The position numbers were made by a program, and so were the translations under genes. A stretch of 64,000 bases of DNA from assembly GCA_028456385.1 (NCBI GenBank), contig JALNQF010000042.1:225446-289445 (forward strand). Reading direction: 5' to 3'. The notes under the pieces are model-generated. The model saw only the letters and a program-made list of their open reading frames with translations. It made no database searches and had not been told where the DNA came from. The stretch comes from Ophiosphaerella korrae. Its lineage: Eukaryota > Ascomycota > Dothideomycetes > Pleosporales > Phaeosphaeriaceae. Positions within the stretch are counted from its first letter, which is position 1, and each line of letters starts with the position of its first letter. Shown piece after piece: positions 18,901-31,885 of the stretch.

Positions 18901-21527
18901 TATTCTTCTAGGAATTTTCCTTTGTAAGTACTTATATTAGCTTTTAATATATCTATTTTATAGTAATTAATTTTTCCTATTCTCTAATTAATATATAGGT
19001 TAGTTATCTATAACTATAGTATTCCTAGTATTATATCTTGTTATTAATTATTGTTATATCTATAACTATGTTTTTAATTATTATCTCTTCTAGTTTAAGC
19101 GTAGAGAGAACTATTTTAAACCTAATAGGTTCCTAGAATAGTTTTCCTTTAATTATACTTAGCTATCTAGGGTATTTTTTTATTATATACTTTATTTCGT
19201 GTATTTCTACAAATTTCTTTAATATAAAGTTTCTTGTAGCTCTACTATTAATTATTAATTATACTCTTTTTCTTTAGTATATACTTATTTTTATAATATA
19301 TAGGCTTCTTATACCTTTTAGCTATTTTTATTTAGGTAATTTTGTAAATTTTCTACTTTTCTAAAGCTATAGTCTTACTTTAAGTTTATATTTTTTATAT
19401 TTTAGATATTTATTATTTATATATTTATACTATAGTCTTCTTTAGACGTATTTTTTAGTTAACTTAGGTCTAGGCCTTACTACTATATATCTATCTTCTA
19501 GGATTATTTCTTATCCTTAGATATTTTCTACTAAAATTACTCTTATATAATTAAAGCCTCTTCTCTTTATAGGTTATATATTATTATTTACTTTAGGGTT
19601 TTTATATATAATATAATTTTTATCTAGGTATAATATCTATAATACTTTAAAATATACTAGATATTCTAGATCTATTTTCTTATTATCTTCTTCTTAGTAT
19701 TTGTCTTTACTAGGTATATTTATTATTAGGATATAGTATACTACTAGTACTTATAGTATATAGGCTTTATTAATCTATTATATCTTTCTTATAATGTACT
19801 ACTATTCTCTTTATATAAGTATTCTTTTTACTATAACTATATATTATTTTATCTATTCCTAAAATAGTATAAACTTTATTTTTTTAGGATTACGTTCTTT
19901 CTAGTCTTTATATACTTCCTCTATACTTATAACTATTAAGTATATCTAAATAAATTTCTATTCTTTATTTTATTCTTCTATATCTATTATTATATAGCTA
20001 TTATAGCTATATATTATTAGCTAAGTATATTCTATACTTCTTATACTAACTTATTTCTTACTTCTTTATAGTCCTTTAGAGGTAGTTATAGTAGTTTCTT
20101 TATCTAGTACTAGTCTTTTAGCTTAGATTAATAGTATCTAGGGCTCTTCTCCTTCTAAGTCTTCTATTAGTAAGTCTATTATATATACTATCTTTTCTAG
20201 CTATACTTTTATTCTACTTTCTTTTATTATAGCTACTCTATATCTCTATTTCTATAGGAACTATACTACTCCCTATTTACTAAAAAGATATATATAGTAG
20301 TTATTATTATAATAAAAGGTCTAGTAGAGTATTATATATTATACTTCTTTACTTCTAGCTACTTTCTCCTAAAGTTTAGCCTATACTTATAGTACTTCTT
20401 TCTTTTTCTTAGTTATTTTTAACTAAGTCTCTTTCTTTAAGTCTTTACTTCTATAGTCTTTTATAAATTATCTTAGTTTCTTATATCTATAATATATTAT
20501 ATCCTTTTTCTTTTATAACCTATAGTCTTTTACGTAGTAGCTTTTCTTACTATAATTAAAGTACGTAAAGTCTTTATTCTTCTTTTTCTTCTTATCCTTA
20601 TTAGTATTAAGGATTATAAGGTTTTCCTTATTATAATTCTTGGTATAACCTCTATATTTATTTTTCTTCTATTCTTAAAGATTATTATTAATTTAGATTA
20701 CCTATTATTTTAAAGCTTCTAGTGTCTTAGGTTTTTCTATATATATTATTTTATATTAGATCTTAGAGTTTAGTCCTTATTTAAATTATAATATTAAGGC
20801 TAACTTATTCTATTCTATATTTTGCGATAGTTATTTAAATTATAATATATATTTAGGAATACTCTAACTTTATATAAGCTTCTCTAGCTACTCTTTAGCT
20901 TATTAGGTAACGTCTATATCTCTAAACGCTACTCTTATTTGTTTAGTAAAGTATTTATAACTTCTAAAGATAGCTCTAGTCTTATCCTTCTAGGTTATTA
21001 GAGAATATATTGTATAGTTAGTCTAGTAAAGTTTATACTATCTTATTACGTCTTCTTTAAAGTATAGTCTAATATATATTACTTTCTTTTCTTCTATATT
21101 AAAGTATAGTACTTATATATCTATTTAGAGTTGTACTAAAACTATAAAGAGTCTTAGTTTCTCTCTTATTCTATTAAACTTCTTAAGGATAAGTATCTTT
21201 AGTAGTTTTTTTATCGCGCTTATTTCTAGGCGTTATATAATTAGTTCTATCTAGTTTTATCCTTTAATAATAGCTTTAATTTATACTTTATTATACTTTA
21301 TATAATCTTATAGTTCTTTGTTCTATATTTCTAATATATTAATTACTATTTTTATATCTTCTTTATCTAAGATTAGATTATTAATATAGTCCTTAATTAT
21401 TTCCTATATAGTACTATTAGACTTAAGACTACTCTTAGGTACTTTACTTATTAAACTTTCTACTATCTTATTAGCTAGACTATACGTTACTTACGCTTTA
21501 CTTCTTGTAATAACTAAATTAGTAAGG

Positions 21528-21969
21528 TATAACAAGCCTCCTATTATTAACTATAGGTACCTATCTTTAAAAGTTAGTAGATTAAAAAGTAATAGTAAAA
21601 GCTTATATTAGGATCTATAATAACTATAAATAATAGAAGATATTTTATAACTATCTTATATTAGCGTTTTATAGTTAGGGGATTAAATTACTAATAGTAT
21701 TCTAATAATATATATTACTACTAACTATATACCTAGGCTTCTTAGCTAGCTTTGTACTTTGTATTTACTAAGATTACAAATTGTAAATTTATTACGTACT
21801 TAGCTTTGTACTTTATATTTACTAAGATTATAAATTGTAAATTTATTATATATCTCTATTATAGTTAGCCTCCTAGTCTAGCTTGTTTCCCTATAGGTTA
21901 TATATGTCGTTATTATCTATAGTAAGGCTAATTAGTTTAAATTAGTTTCTTCTTGTTATTACTATAACA
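21528..21969 (-). repeat. Element A right LTR (5' LTR), strongly RIPped
   Basis: 442 bp, TATAACAAGC to ACTATAACA. It aligns base for base with the left LTR; the differences I read over the first about 170 bases are all C-to-T or G-to-A relative to the left copy. The same 54-bp tandem pair is present. Confidence 0.92.
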
Positions 21970-22792
21970 AGATAACTCTAATACGCTGCTTGTTATTAAG
22001 GATTCTTAGTAGTATCTAGAGCGTAAGGAGGAGGGTAAACTACTACGTAAAGTAACTAAGAAAGAGGTAGTAAATATTACAAAGTACTTTTATTACAAAA
22101 TAGTTTAAATAAGTAGTTAAGATAATAATATCTATAGAAACGTATAGAAAGGCCTAGATATTATAAAAGCGACGAACTACAAATTAGAGAAGTAGATACT
22201 ACTACTAAGTACTACTAGACGCTAGGCGTCGCGTAAAGATAAGAGTAGTAGCCTAAGATAGAAGCGATCCTCGAGCTATACTAGCGTACTATTACTACCT
22301 AGAAAGTATACTTACTTAAGCTCCCTAACAAAACCTATAATAATAAACTAGGTCTATTATCGCGTTATTATCTATAACTATAGAAAGCCTATCTATAAGG
22401 TAAGCTCTCTAGTATATCTCCTTACTATACTAGAAGGCTATATTAAAGGCTATAAGTTATTATACGTATAAGCTAGCTTCCTCTAATATAATATATTACT
22501 AAACAACTTTATAGTAAACAAAGATATAGAAAACTCCTCTTAGCTAGCGTTATTAATTAACTTTAACCTTACTATTAAAGAGTAGTAAGAGAAGTCTTTA
22601 AGAGTGTAAGAAAAGACTAGTACCTAAGTATTTATAGTAATTAGGGTACTTATAAATAATAAACTATATTCTTTTATATATAACCTAGAGTCCTTCTTCT
22701 AAGTACTTTTCTAGATATATATTTACTATAATAGGCTAAACTAGAAGAAGGTTGTTCTATAATTTAAGAAGTAGAATTATATAGATACTAAA

Positions 22793-23233
22793 TATTATAG
22801 TTATAATAAGAGAATACTAATTTAAGCTAATTAGCCTTACTATAGATAATAACAACACGTATAACCTATAGGGTAACAAACTTAATTAGGAGACTAACTA
22901 TAATAGAGATATATAATAACTTCGTAATTTATAATCTTAGTAAATATAAAGTATAAAGCTAAGTACGTAATAACTTTATAATTTACAATCTTAGTAAACA
23001 CGAAGTATAAAGCTAGCTAAGAAATATAAGTATATAGTTAGTAGTAATACGTATTGTTAGGATAGTATTAGTAATCTAATCTCTAACCTAGAACGCTAAT
23101 ACTTAACATTATATATACAAATTAATTATTATTTATAGTTATTACTAATTACAATATAAGCTTATGTTATTACCTCTTAATCTACTAATAACCTAATAGG
23201 TTATTAGGAAGTCGACCCTATAGCCTTATTATA
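22793..23233 (+). repeat. Element B 5' LTR
   Basis: 441 bp, TATTATAG to GCCTTATTATA, with both terminal dinucleotides converted from TG and CA to TA. Two 54-bp tandem units are recognisable around 22900-23010. Confidence 0.85.
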
Positions 23234-26200
23234 CCTTACTAATTTAGATATTAAGAGAAGTAAAGCGTAAGTAGCGCATAGTCTAGCTAATACAATAGTA
23301 GAAAGATTAACTAAATAAGTAGCTAAGGTATCCTTAAGTAGTTATAAATTAGATAATATAGTATAGAAGGTAATTAAAGATTATATAAACAACTTAATCT
23401 TAGAGAGAGAAGATATAAAAATAGTAATTAACGCTTTAGAAACGTAGAATAAAGAACTACAAGACTATTTAAAGTAAAATAAAGTATAGATTAAAGCTAT
23501 TATTAAAGGCTAAAACTAGATAGAACTAATTACTTAAAAACTAGAGATAAGTATAATAAAGAAACTACCTAAGATACCTATACTTAAAAAGTTTAATAAA
23601 ATAAGAGAGAGACTAAGACTCTTTATAGTATTAGTATAACTCTAGATAGATATATAAGTACTACACTTTAATATAGAAGAAAAGAAAGTAATATATATTA
23701 GAATATACCTTAAAGGAGATACAATAAGATAGTTTAAACCTTACTAAATAGATTATACTATATACGCCCTAATAATATAGAAAGATAAAACTAAAGCTAT
23801 CTTTAGAAGTTATAAATACTTTACTAAACAAATAAGAGTAGTATTTAAAGATATAGATATTACTTAATAAGCTAAAGAAAGGCTAGAGAGGCTTATACAA
23901 AACAAGAGTATTCCTAAATATATATTATAGTTTAAATAACTCTTGTAAAATATAAAATAGAATAAAGTATCTTTAATATTATATATTAAATAAGGATTAA
24001 ATATAAAGATCTAATACAAGATATTTTATATAGAGAAACCTAAGATACTAGAAGCTCTAAAGTAATAGGTAATATAAATTAATAATAACCTTTAAGAATA
24101 GAAGAAAAATAAGTATAGAAGCTAACCTAGAAACTAGGATATTAGAGACCCTATAATCCTTAACGCTAATAAGGATAAAAAGAAGAAAAAGAATAAAGAC
24201 TTTATATACTTTAACTATAGTAAGAAAATCTACTACGTAAAAGATTACTAATTATAAAAGAAAAAAGATATAGTATATTATAAATATAAGAAACTAAAAT
24301 ACTTTATAAAAGACTATAGAAGTAAAGACTATAAGAAAGATAAAGAAGTTTAGTTAAAGATAACTAAAGGTAAGAAGGAAGCACTAAAAGTATAGGCTAA
24401 ACCTTAAAAGAAGGTAGCTAGGTATAAATAATTATAGTGCGTAATACTCTATTAGACCTTTTATTATAAAGATAACTACTATATATACTTCTTAAGTAAA
24501 TAAAGAGTAAGATAGTTCCTATATAAGAAGTAAAGAGTAGTAGTAATAAAAGAAAATAGAATACAAGTATAGCTTAACAAAATAAGACGTATAATAGACC
24601 TACTAATAGAAGATTTAGAAAGAGAAGAATCCTAGATTCTATTAATTTAGGCCGAAGAACTAGTACTAGATAAAGAGACTACTATAGCTTCCTCTAAAGG
24701 ACTATAAAGAAGCAAGATATAAAACAATATAAGAGGTATAGAATATACCTAGTTAAAGATATATAGCTATAATAGCTATAAAATAATAGATATAAAGAAA
24801 TAAAATAAATAATAGAAGTTTATTTAAAAATACTTACTAGTTATAAGTATAGAAGAAGTATATAAAGACTAGAAAGAACGTAACTCTAAAGAAATATAGT
24901 TTATACTATTTTAAGAATAGATAAAATAATATATAGTTATAGTAAGAAGAATACTTATACAAAGAGAATAGTAATATCTTATAAGAAAAATATAATAGAT
25001 TAACAAAGCCCATATACTAAGAATACTAATAGTGTACTACGTCTTAATAAAAGAAATACCTAGAAAAGATAAATACTAGGAAGGGGACAACAAAATAATA
25101 GATCTAAAGTATTTAGTATACTTTAAAGTATTATAGTTATTATATCTAGATAAGAATTATATTATATATAGAAATCCTAAAGTAAATAACTACGTATAGC
25201 TTATATAAAGAAAAAGCTACAACTATACAAGAGTAATTCTAGTAGAAGAAATCTAAGGATAAGAAATAATCTCTAAAGATAGATATATAGTAGTAAGACT
25301 AGGACCTAAACTATCTAAGAAATACGTCCTAAGAAGATTATAGTACAAATATACTTATAATAAATATCTAAAATATAAAGAATATAAGCTTAGAGTAAGG
25401 CTATAGCCTTAGAAAAATAGATAATTTATAAAATTACCTAAGTAAGAATAGCTAAAAGGTATAAGAAGCCTATATATTACAAAAATAGGCACTTTGTGAA
25501 GAAGAAAAGTATAATTAATAATTAATAGTAGAGCTATAAAGAACTTTATATTAAAGAAGTTTATAAAGATATAAAGAATACGCTATATAATAAAAAAGTA
25601 CTCTAAATAGCTAAGTATAATTAAAAGAAAACTATTCTAAGAACTTATTAGGTTTAAAATAGTTCTCTCTATACTAGAGCTAAAAGAGATAATAATTAAA
25701 AATATAATTATAGATATAATAACAATTAATAATAAATAAGATATAATTTTAGAAATACTATAGTTATAGATAACTAACCTATATATTAATTAGAGAATAG
25801 AGAAAATTAACTACTATAAGATAGATATATTAAAAGCTAATATAAGTACCTATAAAGGAGAATTCCTAAAAGAATATAAAAAATAAAAAAAATAACTTAT
25901 AGAACCTAAAGATTACCTTCTAGAATATTAGCTATAGGACTTAATAATAAACCTAGAGGAAGGGAAAGATATAAGATAGAGCCTAGTCTATAGAAAAACT
26001 AAAGAAGAATCTAAAATTAAATAAGTATTTATTAAAAATATAATAAGAAAAGGATATATATAAGAATCTAAATCTTTAGTAGTATATAGACTTATATTTA
26101 TAGATAAGAAAGGAATAAATAATAAAAGACATTATATAGATTTTAGAAAAACTAACGTAATTATAAATAAGAACTAATACTCCTTACTATAAATAGATAA

Positions 26201-26673
26201 AATATAAGATAGGCTATAAAAAGTAAAAATCTTTATAAAACTAGATATCTAAAATACCTAATACTAAATTAGAATTAAGAAAAGTAATAAATAGAAAATA
26301 GTATTTAGAACGTAGTATAAACTATTTAAATACTTAGTTATACCCTTTAGATTAATAAACGCACTAGTAGTATTCTAGGAAAGAATTAATATAGTATTAA
26401 GAGAATACTTAGATGTATTTATATTTATATACTTAGATAATATCCTTATATTCTTAGAAAACAAAGAAGAATACGTATAATATATATACAAGGTACTAGA
26501 AAAGCTAGTAGAAAATAAACTATTCTATAAAATAAGAAAATGCAAGTTCTATATAAAAGAAATAGACTTCCTTAGATTTATTATTAAACTAAGAAAAATC
26601 AAGATTAACCTAAAGAAAATTAAGTTAATTAACAAATAGCTAATACTAAAAAACCTAAGAGAGGTATAATAAT
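22793..26673 (+). mobile_element. Element B: Ty3/Gypsy chromovirus, 3' truncated by element D
   Basis: It begins with a complete 5' LTR inside the FunK1 3' end, preceded by CTAAA, and runs in plus orientation. It covers gag (from about 23290), a fully converted zinc knuckle near 24276-24320 (Tyr at all Cys/His positions), protease about 25480-25780, and the first half of reverse transcriptase. The RT motif YLDN is at 26430-26441. The sequence stops at the LTR of element D after the segment that in copy F leads into QQFYRL. The remainder (RNase H, integrase, 3' LTR) was not found downstream, so either it lies outside the window or the nest was rearranged. Confidence 0.85.
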
Positions 26674-27115
26674 TATTATAGGCTTACTTAGGGTTAACTT
26701 CCTAGTAGCCTTTAAGTTATTAGTAGATTAGGAGGTAATAACAAAAGCTTGTGTTATAATCTATAATAGGCTATAAATAATAGAAGATGTCTTATAACTA
26801 TCTTAGTATTATCGCTTATAGTTAATAATTAAATTGCTAATACTATCTTAGTAATAGATATTACTACTAACTATATACTTAGGTCTCTTAGCTAGCTTTA
26901 TACTTTGTATTTACTAAGATTATAAATTATAAATTTATTACGTACTTAGCTTTATACTTTATATTTACTAAGATTACGAATTGTAAATTTATTACGTATT
27001 TCTATTGTAGTTAGTTTTCTAGTTAAGTTTATTACTTTATAGGTTGTACGTATTTTTATTATCTATAGTAGGGCTAACTAGCTTAAATTAGTTTTCTCTT
27101 GTTATAGCTATAATA
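26674..27115 (-). repeat. Element D 3' LTR
   Basis: 442 bp, ending GCTATAATA. The outer end carries GGCTTACTTAGGGTTAACTT, a variant terminus shared with the end of the element E 5' LTR, so D and E form a subgroup. It has two 54-bp tandem units. Confidence 0.83.
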
Positions 27116-27740
27116 CTATTTCTCTCTCTAGATAGGTTTTTTTTTCTCTACCCTAGGCCTAAGGTTATTAGTTTAGTTTCTTTATTTATTTATAGTTCTT
27201 TATTATTCTCTATATCTTCTTGTTCTAATTATAATAAACTTCTTCTTATTACTTATATTACTTGTAATAGAGTTAAAATATTTCTTTATACCTATTATAC
27301 TTAGTTAAAGCTTACTTATCTTATATCTTTAAAGGATAGTAAGTATTATAGTAAGTGTATTCTTACTAATATTTAGTATAAATATACTCTTTTAGGTATT
27401 TCTCTTATAGAGTATAAGTACTTAATTTCTATATAGTCTCTTCTTACTAAGTTATATAAGGCGAGCTATTAACTAGGCTTAAGAGATACTATTATTATAG
27501 CTTATAGAAGCTAAGGCTAAGTATAAGCTAACTCTTTATAAGCTAGTAGATCTTTATTCTTATATTAAGCGTCTTTATAAGATAAAGGCTTATAATAACG
27601 CTAAATTATCTAAATAGTCTTGTACCTTAGAGGCTAAAATAGACCTTAAGGACGCTATAGAGGCTACTCTAGCTCTTGTTATATTAGATATTCCTAACGT
27701 CTCTCTATTTATTATTAGTAGTATTAATTTTCTTAGTTTA
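27116..27740 (+). pseudogene. Antisense ORF remnant in element D
   Basis: Same position and words as in element A: a LKDSKYYSKCILTNI-like segment, then KLTLYKLVDLYSYIKRLYKIKA, then EATLALVILDI and FLSLL-stop-GTLEGFN. One of two Cys-position codons survives as Cys here. Reading requires one frame change between the two segments. Confidence 0.38.
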
Positions 27741-30700
27741 CTATAAGGTACTCTAGAGGGTTTTAACTTTAGAACTCCTTTAGTTTCTTAGAGTAGTTAA
27801 GGTTATTTTCTAGTTCTTATATATTTTCCTATAGTTACCCTTTTTTGTCTATACCTATCTATTCTACTAGGTAGTAGTTCCTACTATTGCGGAACTAGTA
27901 TACTAAGATTTCTTTAACTTCTTATTCTTCTTATTTTCTATATATATCTACTTTATATACTAGTAGTTCTATATTCTATAGTACTATCTTAAGTAGTACT
28001 ACGTAGAAGGTTAGGTATATCCTTATTTTATTTAGTAGTTTTAGTTTAAATATAACTAGTATAACTTTCTTCTTAACTTTATATAGTCCTATTTTAACGT
28101 AGTCTAGTTTAGAACTTAGTTGTTTACTTTTAATATTCCTTTATACTAACTATACTTTTTCTCCTTCTCTAAATTAAAGTCTCTCTTAGTATTTTTTATT
28201 ATAGTACTTTACTATCTAATTATATAGGAATTCTACGTCTTACCTTAATTAGTTATATATGTCTTTAAGTCTATTAGTAAGGTTTTCTCTTCTTAGAAAC
28301 TAAGATACTTCTTGTCTTAGTATTCTATATACACTTAGGTTAAATCTATAGTTTATAAAGAAAAGTAATACTCTAGTTACTACGTTCTTTACGCTATTGT
28401 ATGCTAATTGTACTATAAGTAGTAACTATACCTAATTATTCTAGTTGTAGTTAAGATAGTATCTTAAATATTATTCTACTATCTAATTTATTTATTCTAA
28501 CTATCTATCTATTTATAGATAATATACTATAGATATTACGTACTTAATTCCTAATTATACTATTATTATTCCCTATAGTTTTAATATAAATCTTATATCT
28601 CTATCGATAATAATTTTATCTAGTAGTCTATATTAACTAATTATAGTTCCTAGAACCTAGTATATAGTAACCTTTATCTTACTTTTCTCTTTATATAGTC
28701 TAAAGTATAAGTACTTTATAAGTTTATCTACTATTATTAGAATTCTATTATACTTAACCTCTAATATTAAGTCTTTTAACTTAGGTAGCTTTGTAATAAA
28801 GTCTATTATAATAACTCTCTATAGTTATTCTAGTACTTTAACTAGTTATAATATCTTATATAGTATATACCTATTGTATTTATTCTTATAATATTCTATA
28901 TAGTCTCGTAGTACTTCTATTACTAGTTATCTTACTTTTAAGATATAGTAGTCTTATAGTAGTCTATCTAGGGTTTTATTAATACCTTAGTATCTATATA
29001 CTAGTAATTTATAGAATTATTATATAAATTCTCTTTAGATCTTTCTTAGAATATATATTCTTCTATAAGCTTGTATAAATCCTTTATAGATTTCTAGTTT
29101 CTCTATTTCTTTAAGTACTTCTTACGTTGTCTTCTAAATCTATTTATCTAGCTTACTACTTTTTCTTTTAAGTATTATAGCTATTTTAGGTATATTTAGA
29201 ACTAAGTATCTTTCTTTATTCTTTACTAAAACTATACTAGTAGTATTTACTTCTTCTTATAAATCTAGTTTTCTACTAAGGGCGTCTATAAATTAGTTAT
29301 CTTTCCCTTTTATATATATAATTTCTAAGTTAAATATTAATAAGAATTCTTACTATCTTATATAGTGTTATAATAAGTCTATATTTATTATAAATCTTAT
29401 AAGATTCTTGTAATCTATATAGACCTTTATCCTGTATTTTGCCCCTTATAAATATACTCTCTATTACTTAAATACTTTATAGATTACTAGTATTTCTTTG
29501 TTATAGATTAAGTAGTTAAGTTCTACTAGCTTTATTTTCTTAGAGAAGTATTTAACTAAGTATTCTTTTTTAGTCTTTAGGTCTTCCTGTATTAGTACTA
29601 TTCTATAGACTAAGTTAGATACGTCTATTTTTACTATTACTAGTAGATCTAGGTTATATATTCTAATAACTAGGTTTTCTATAAACTTTTATTTAATTAT
29701 ATTAAATACTTTATTGTATTCTTTTATCTATTTAAATAGCGTATCTTTCTTTATAAGTTTTATTATAAGTTCTATATTTTTAGACTATCTTACTATTAAC
29801 TTTCTATAAAAGTTTACTAACTTATAAAATTATTATACCTCTTTTAAGTTCTTTAGTGTTAGCTATTTGTTAATTAACTTAATCTTTTCTAGGTTAATCT
29901 TAATTCTTCCTAGTTTAATAATAAATCTAAGGAAATCTATTTCCTTTATATAGAACTCGCACTTCCTTATCTTAAGGAATAGCTTACTTTCTACTAGCTT
30001 TTCTAGTACCTTATATATATATTATATATATTCTTCTTCTATTTCTAAGAATATAAGGATATTATCTAGGTATACAAATATAAATACGTCTAAGTACTCT
30101 CTTAGTACTATATTAATTCTTTCTTAGAAGGCTACTAGTGCGTTTATTAAGCTAAAGGGTATAACTAGGTATTTATATAATCTATATTATATTCTAAACG
30201 CTATTTTTTATTTATTACTTTCTTTAATTCTAATTTAGTAATAGGTATCTAAGATATCTAGTTTTGTAAAGATTTTTACTTTTTATAGCTTATCTTATAT
30301 TTTATCTATTTATAGTAAGAGGTACTAGTTCTTATTTATAATTGTATTAGTTTTCTTAAAATCTATATAGAGTCTTTTATTACTTATCTCTTTTTTATCT
30401 ATAAATATAAGACTATATACTACTAAAGATTTAGATTCTTTTATCTATCTTTTCTTTATTATATTTTTAATAAATACTTATTTAATTTTAGATTCTTCTT
30501 CTATTTTTTTCTATAGACTAAGCTCTATCTTACGTTCTTTCCTTCTTCTATATCTATTACTAAGTCCTATAGCTAATATTCTAAAAGGTAGTCTTTAGGT
30601 TCTATAAGCTATTTCTCCTATTTTTTATATTCTTTAGAGAATTCTTCTTTATAAGTGCTTATATTAGCTTTTAATATATCTATTTCATAGTAGTTAATCT

Positions 30701-31389
30701 TTCTAGTTCTTTAATTAATATATAGGTTAGTTATCTATAACTATAGTATTTCTAAGATTATATCCTATTTGTTATTAATTATTATTATATCTATAACTAT
30801 ATTTTTAATTATTATCTCTTCTATTTCTAATATAAAGGAAACTATTTTAAACCTAATAGGTTCTTAGAATAGTTTTCCTTTAATTATACTTAGTTGTTAG
30901 GGGTATTTCTTTATTATATAATATATTCCTTGTATTTCTATAAACCTCCTTAATATAAAGTTTCTTATAGCTCTACTATTAATTATTAATTATACTTTCT
31001 TTCTTTAATATATACTTATTTTTGTAATATATAAGCTTCTTATACCTTCTAGCTATTCTTACTTAGGTATTTTTATAAATTATCTATCTTTCTATAGCTA
31101 TAGCTTTATTTTAAGCTTATATTCTTTATATTTTAGATATTTATTATACGTGTATTTATACTATAGTCTTCCTTAGACGTATTTCTTAGATAGCTTAGGT
31201 CCTAGCCTTACTACTATATATCTATTTTCTAGGATTATTTCCTATCCTTAGATATCTTCTACTAGAATTACTCTTATATAATTATAGCCTCTTCTCTTTA
31301 TAGGCTATATATTGTTATTTACTTTAAGATTTCTATATATAGTATAATTCTTATCTAGGTATAATATCTATAATACTTTAAAGTATACT

Positions 31390-31885
31390 TGTTATAGCTA
31401 TAACAAAAGAAAACTAACTTAAGCTAATTAGCTTTACTATTAATAATAAAAGTACGTATAATCTATAAAGTAATAAACTTAACTAAGAAACTAACTATAA
31501 TAAAGACACGTAATAAATTCGCGATTTATAATCTTAGTAAATATAAAGTATAAAGCTAAGTATATAATAAATTTATAATTTATAATCTTAGTAAATACAA
31601 AGTATAAAGCTAAGTACGTAATAAATTCGTAATTCGCGATCTTAGTAAATATAAAGCACGAAGCTAGCTAAGGGACCTAGGTATATAGTTAGTAGTAATG
31701 CCTATTATTAGGATAGTATTAGTAATTTAATTATTAACTACGAGCAATAATACTAAGATAATTATAAAACATCTTCTATTATTTATAGTTTATTATAGAT
31801 TATAATATAACCCTTTGTTATTACTTCCTAATCTACTAATAACCTAAAGGCTACTAGGAAGTTAACCTTAAGTAAGCCTATTACA
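31390..31885 (+). repeat. Element E 5' LTR with three tandem units
   Basis: 496 bp, TGTTATAGCT to CCTATTACA. It is 54 bp longer than the 442-bp LTRs of A and D, exactly one extra copy of the 54-bp tandem unit; three units lie at about 31506-31670. Confidence 0.88.

Larger units (their letters stand above)
14949..21969 (-). mobile_element. Element A: full-length Ty3/Gypsy chromovirus, RIP-inactivated
   Basis: 7,021 bp, bounded by two 442-bp LTRs and AGATA duplications (14944-14948 and 21970-21974) inside the FunK1 gene. Orientation is minus: gag lies to the right, pol to the left, and the purine-rich tract GAGAGGGGAATAG abuts the left (3') LTR. The reverse transcriptase motif reads YLDN on the minus strand at 18347-18336 within EYLNVFIFIYLDN. 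Reading frames are filled with TAG and TAA, and CpA and TpG are nearly absent from the interior. Domain order by comparison with copy F is gag, protease, RT, RNase H, integrase and chromodomain. Confidence 0.92.
13455..22792 (+). pseudogene. FunK1 fungal-type protein kinase gene, split by three insertions
   Basis: The gene is traceable in pieces 13455-14604, 14775-14948 and 21975-22792. Exon 1 has MANLLRLEII and LIGNRLDGF; an intron fits 13579-13626. Then follow DEVIWDKVYNALAE, KYVDDVLKEELGHIYVGIP, FFEAFFGEVAGL, KDVLSW-like and ADRKLDISFVDD, ILVPRELKSNP, NINKDGLQFVS, and after the solo LTR NKE-stop-LGFNSTII and YIKIKQDEHKERL. Beyond element A it continues with the linker, and near the 3' end IKE and YNLESFF blocks. 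In-frame stops sit at Gln and Trp codons. In the 3' part the catalytic motifs are altered (RD of the catalytic loop reads YN; DLDL reads NFNL), all by G-to-A changes. Mutation density rises toward the island. The 3' end is lost where element B begins. It cannot encode a working kinase. Confidence 0.82.
26674..31389 (-). mobile_element. Element D: Ty3/Gypsy chromovirus, 5' part missing
   Basis: Minus orientation. It opens with its 3' LTR (26674-27115), then the 3' non-pol region, chromodomain and integrase, RNase H, reverse transcriptase (YLDN at 30072-30061 on the minus strand) and protease. It is cut at 31389 where the 5' LTR of element E begins, so gag and the 5' LTR are absent. RIP is heavy and symmetric on both strands. 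Confidence 0.83.
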
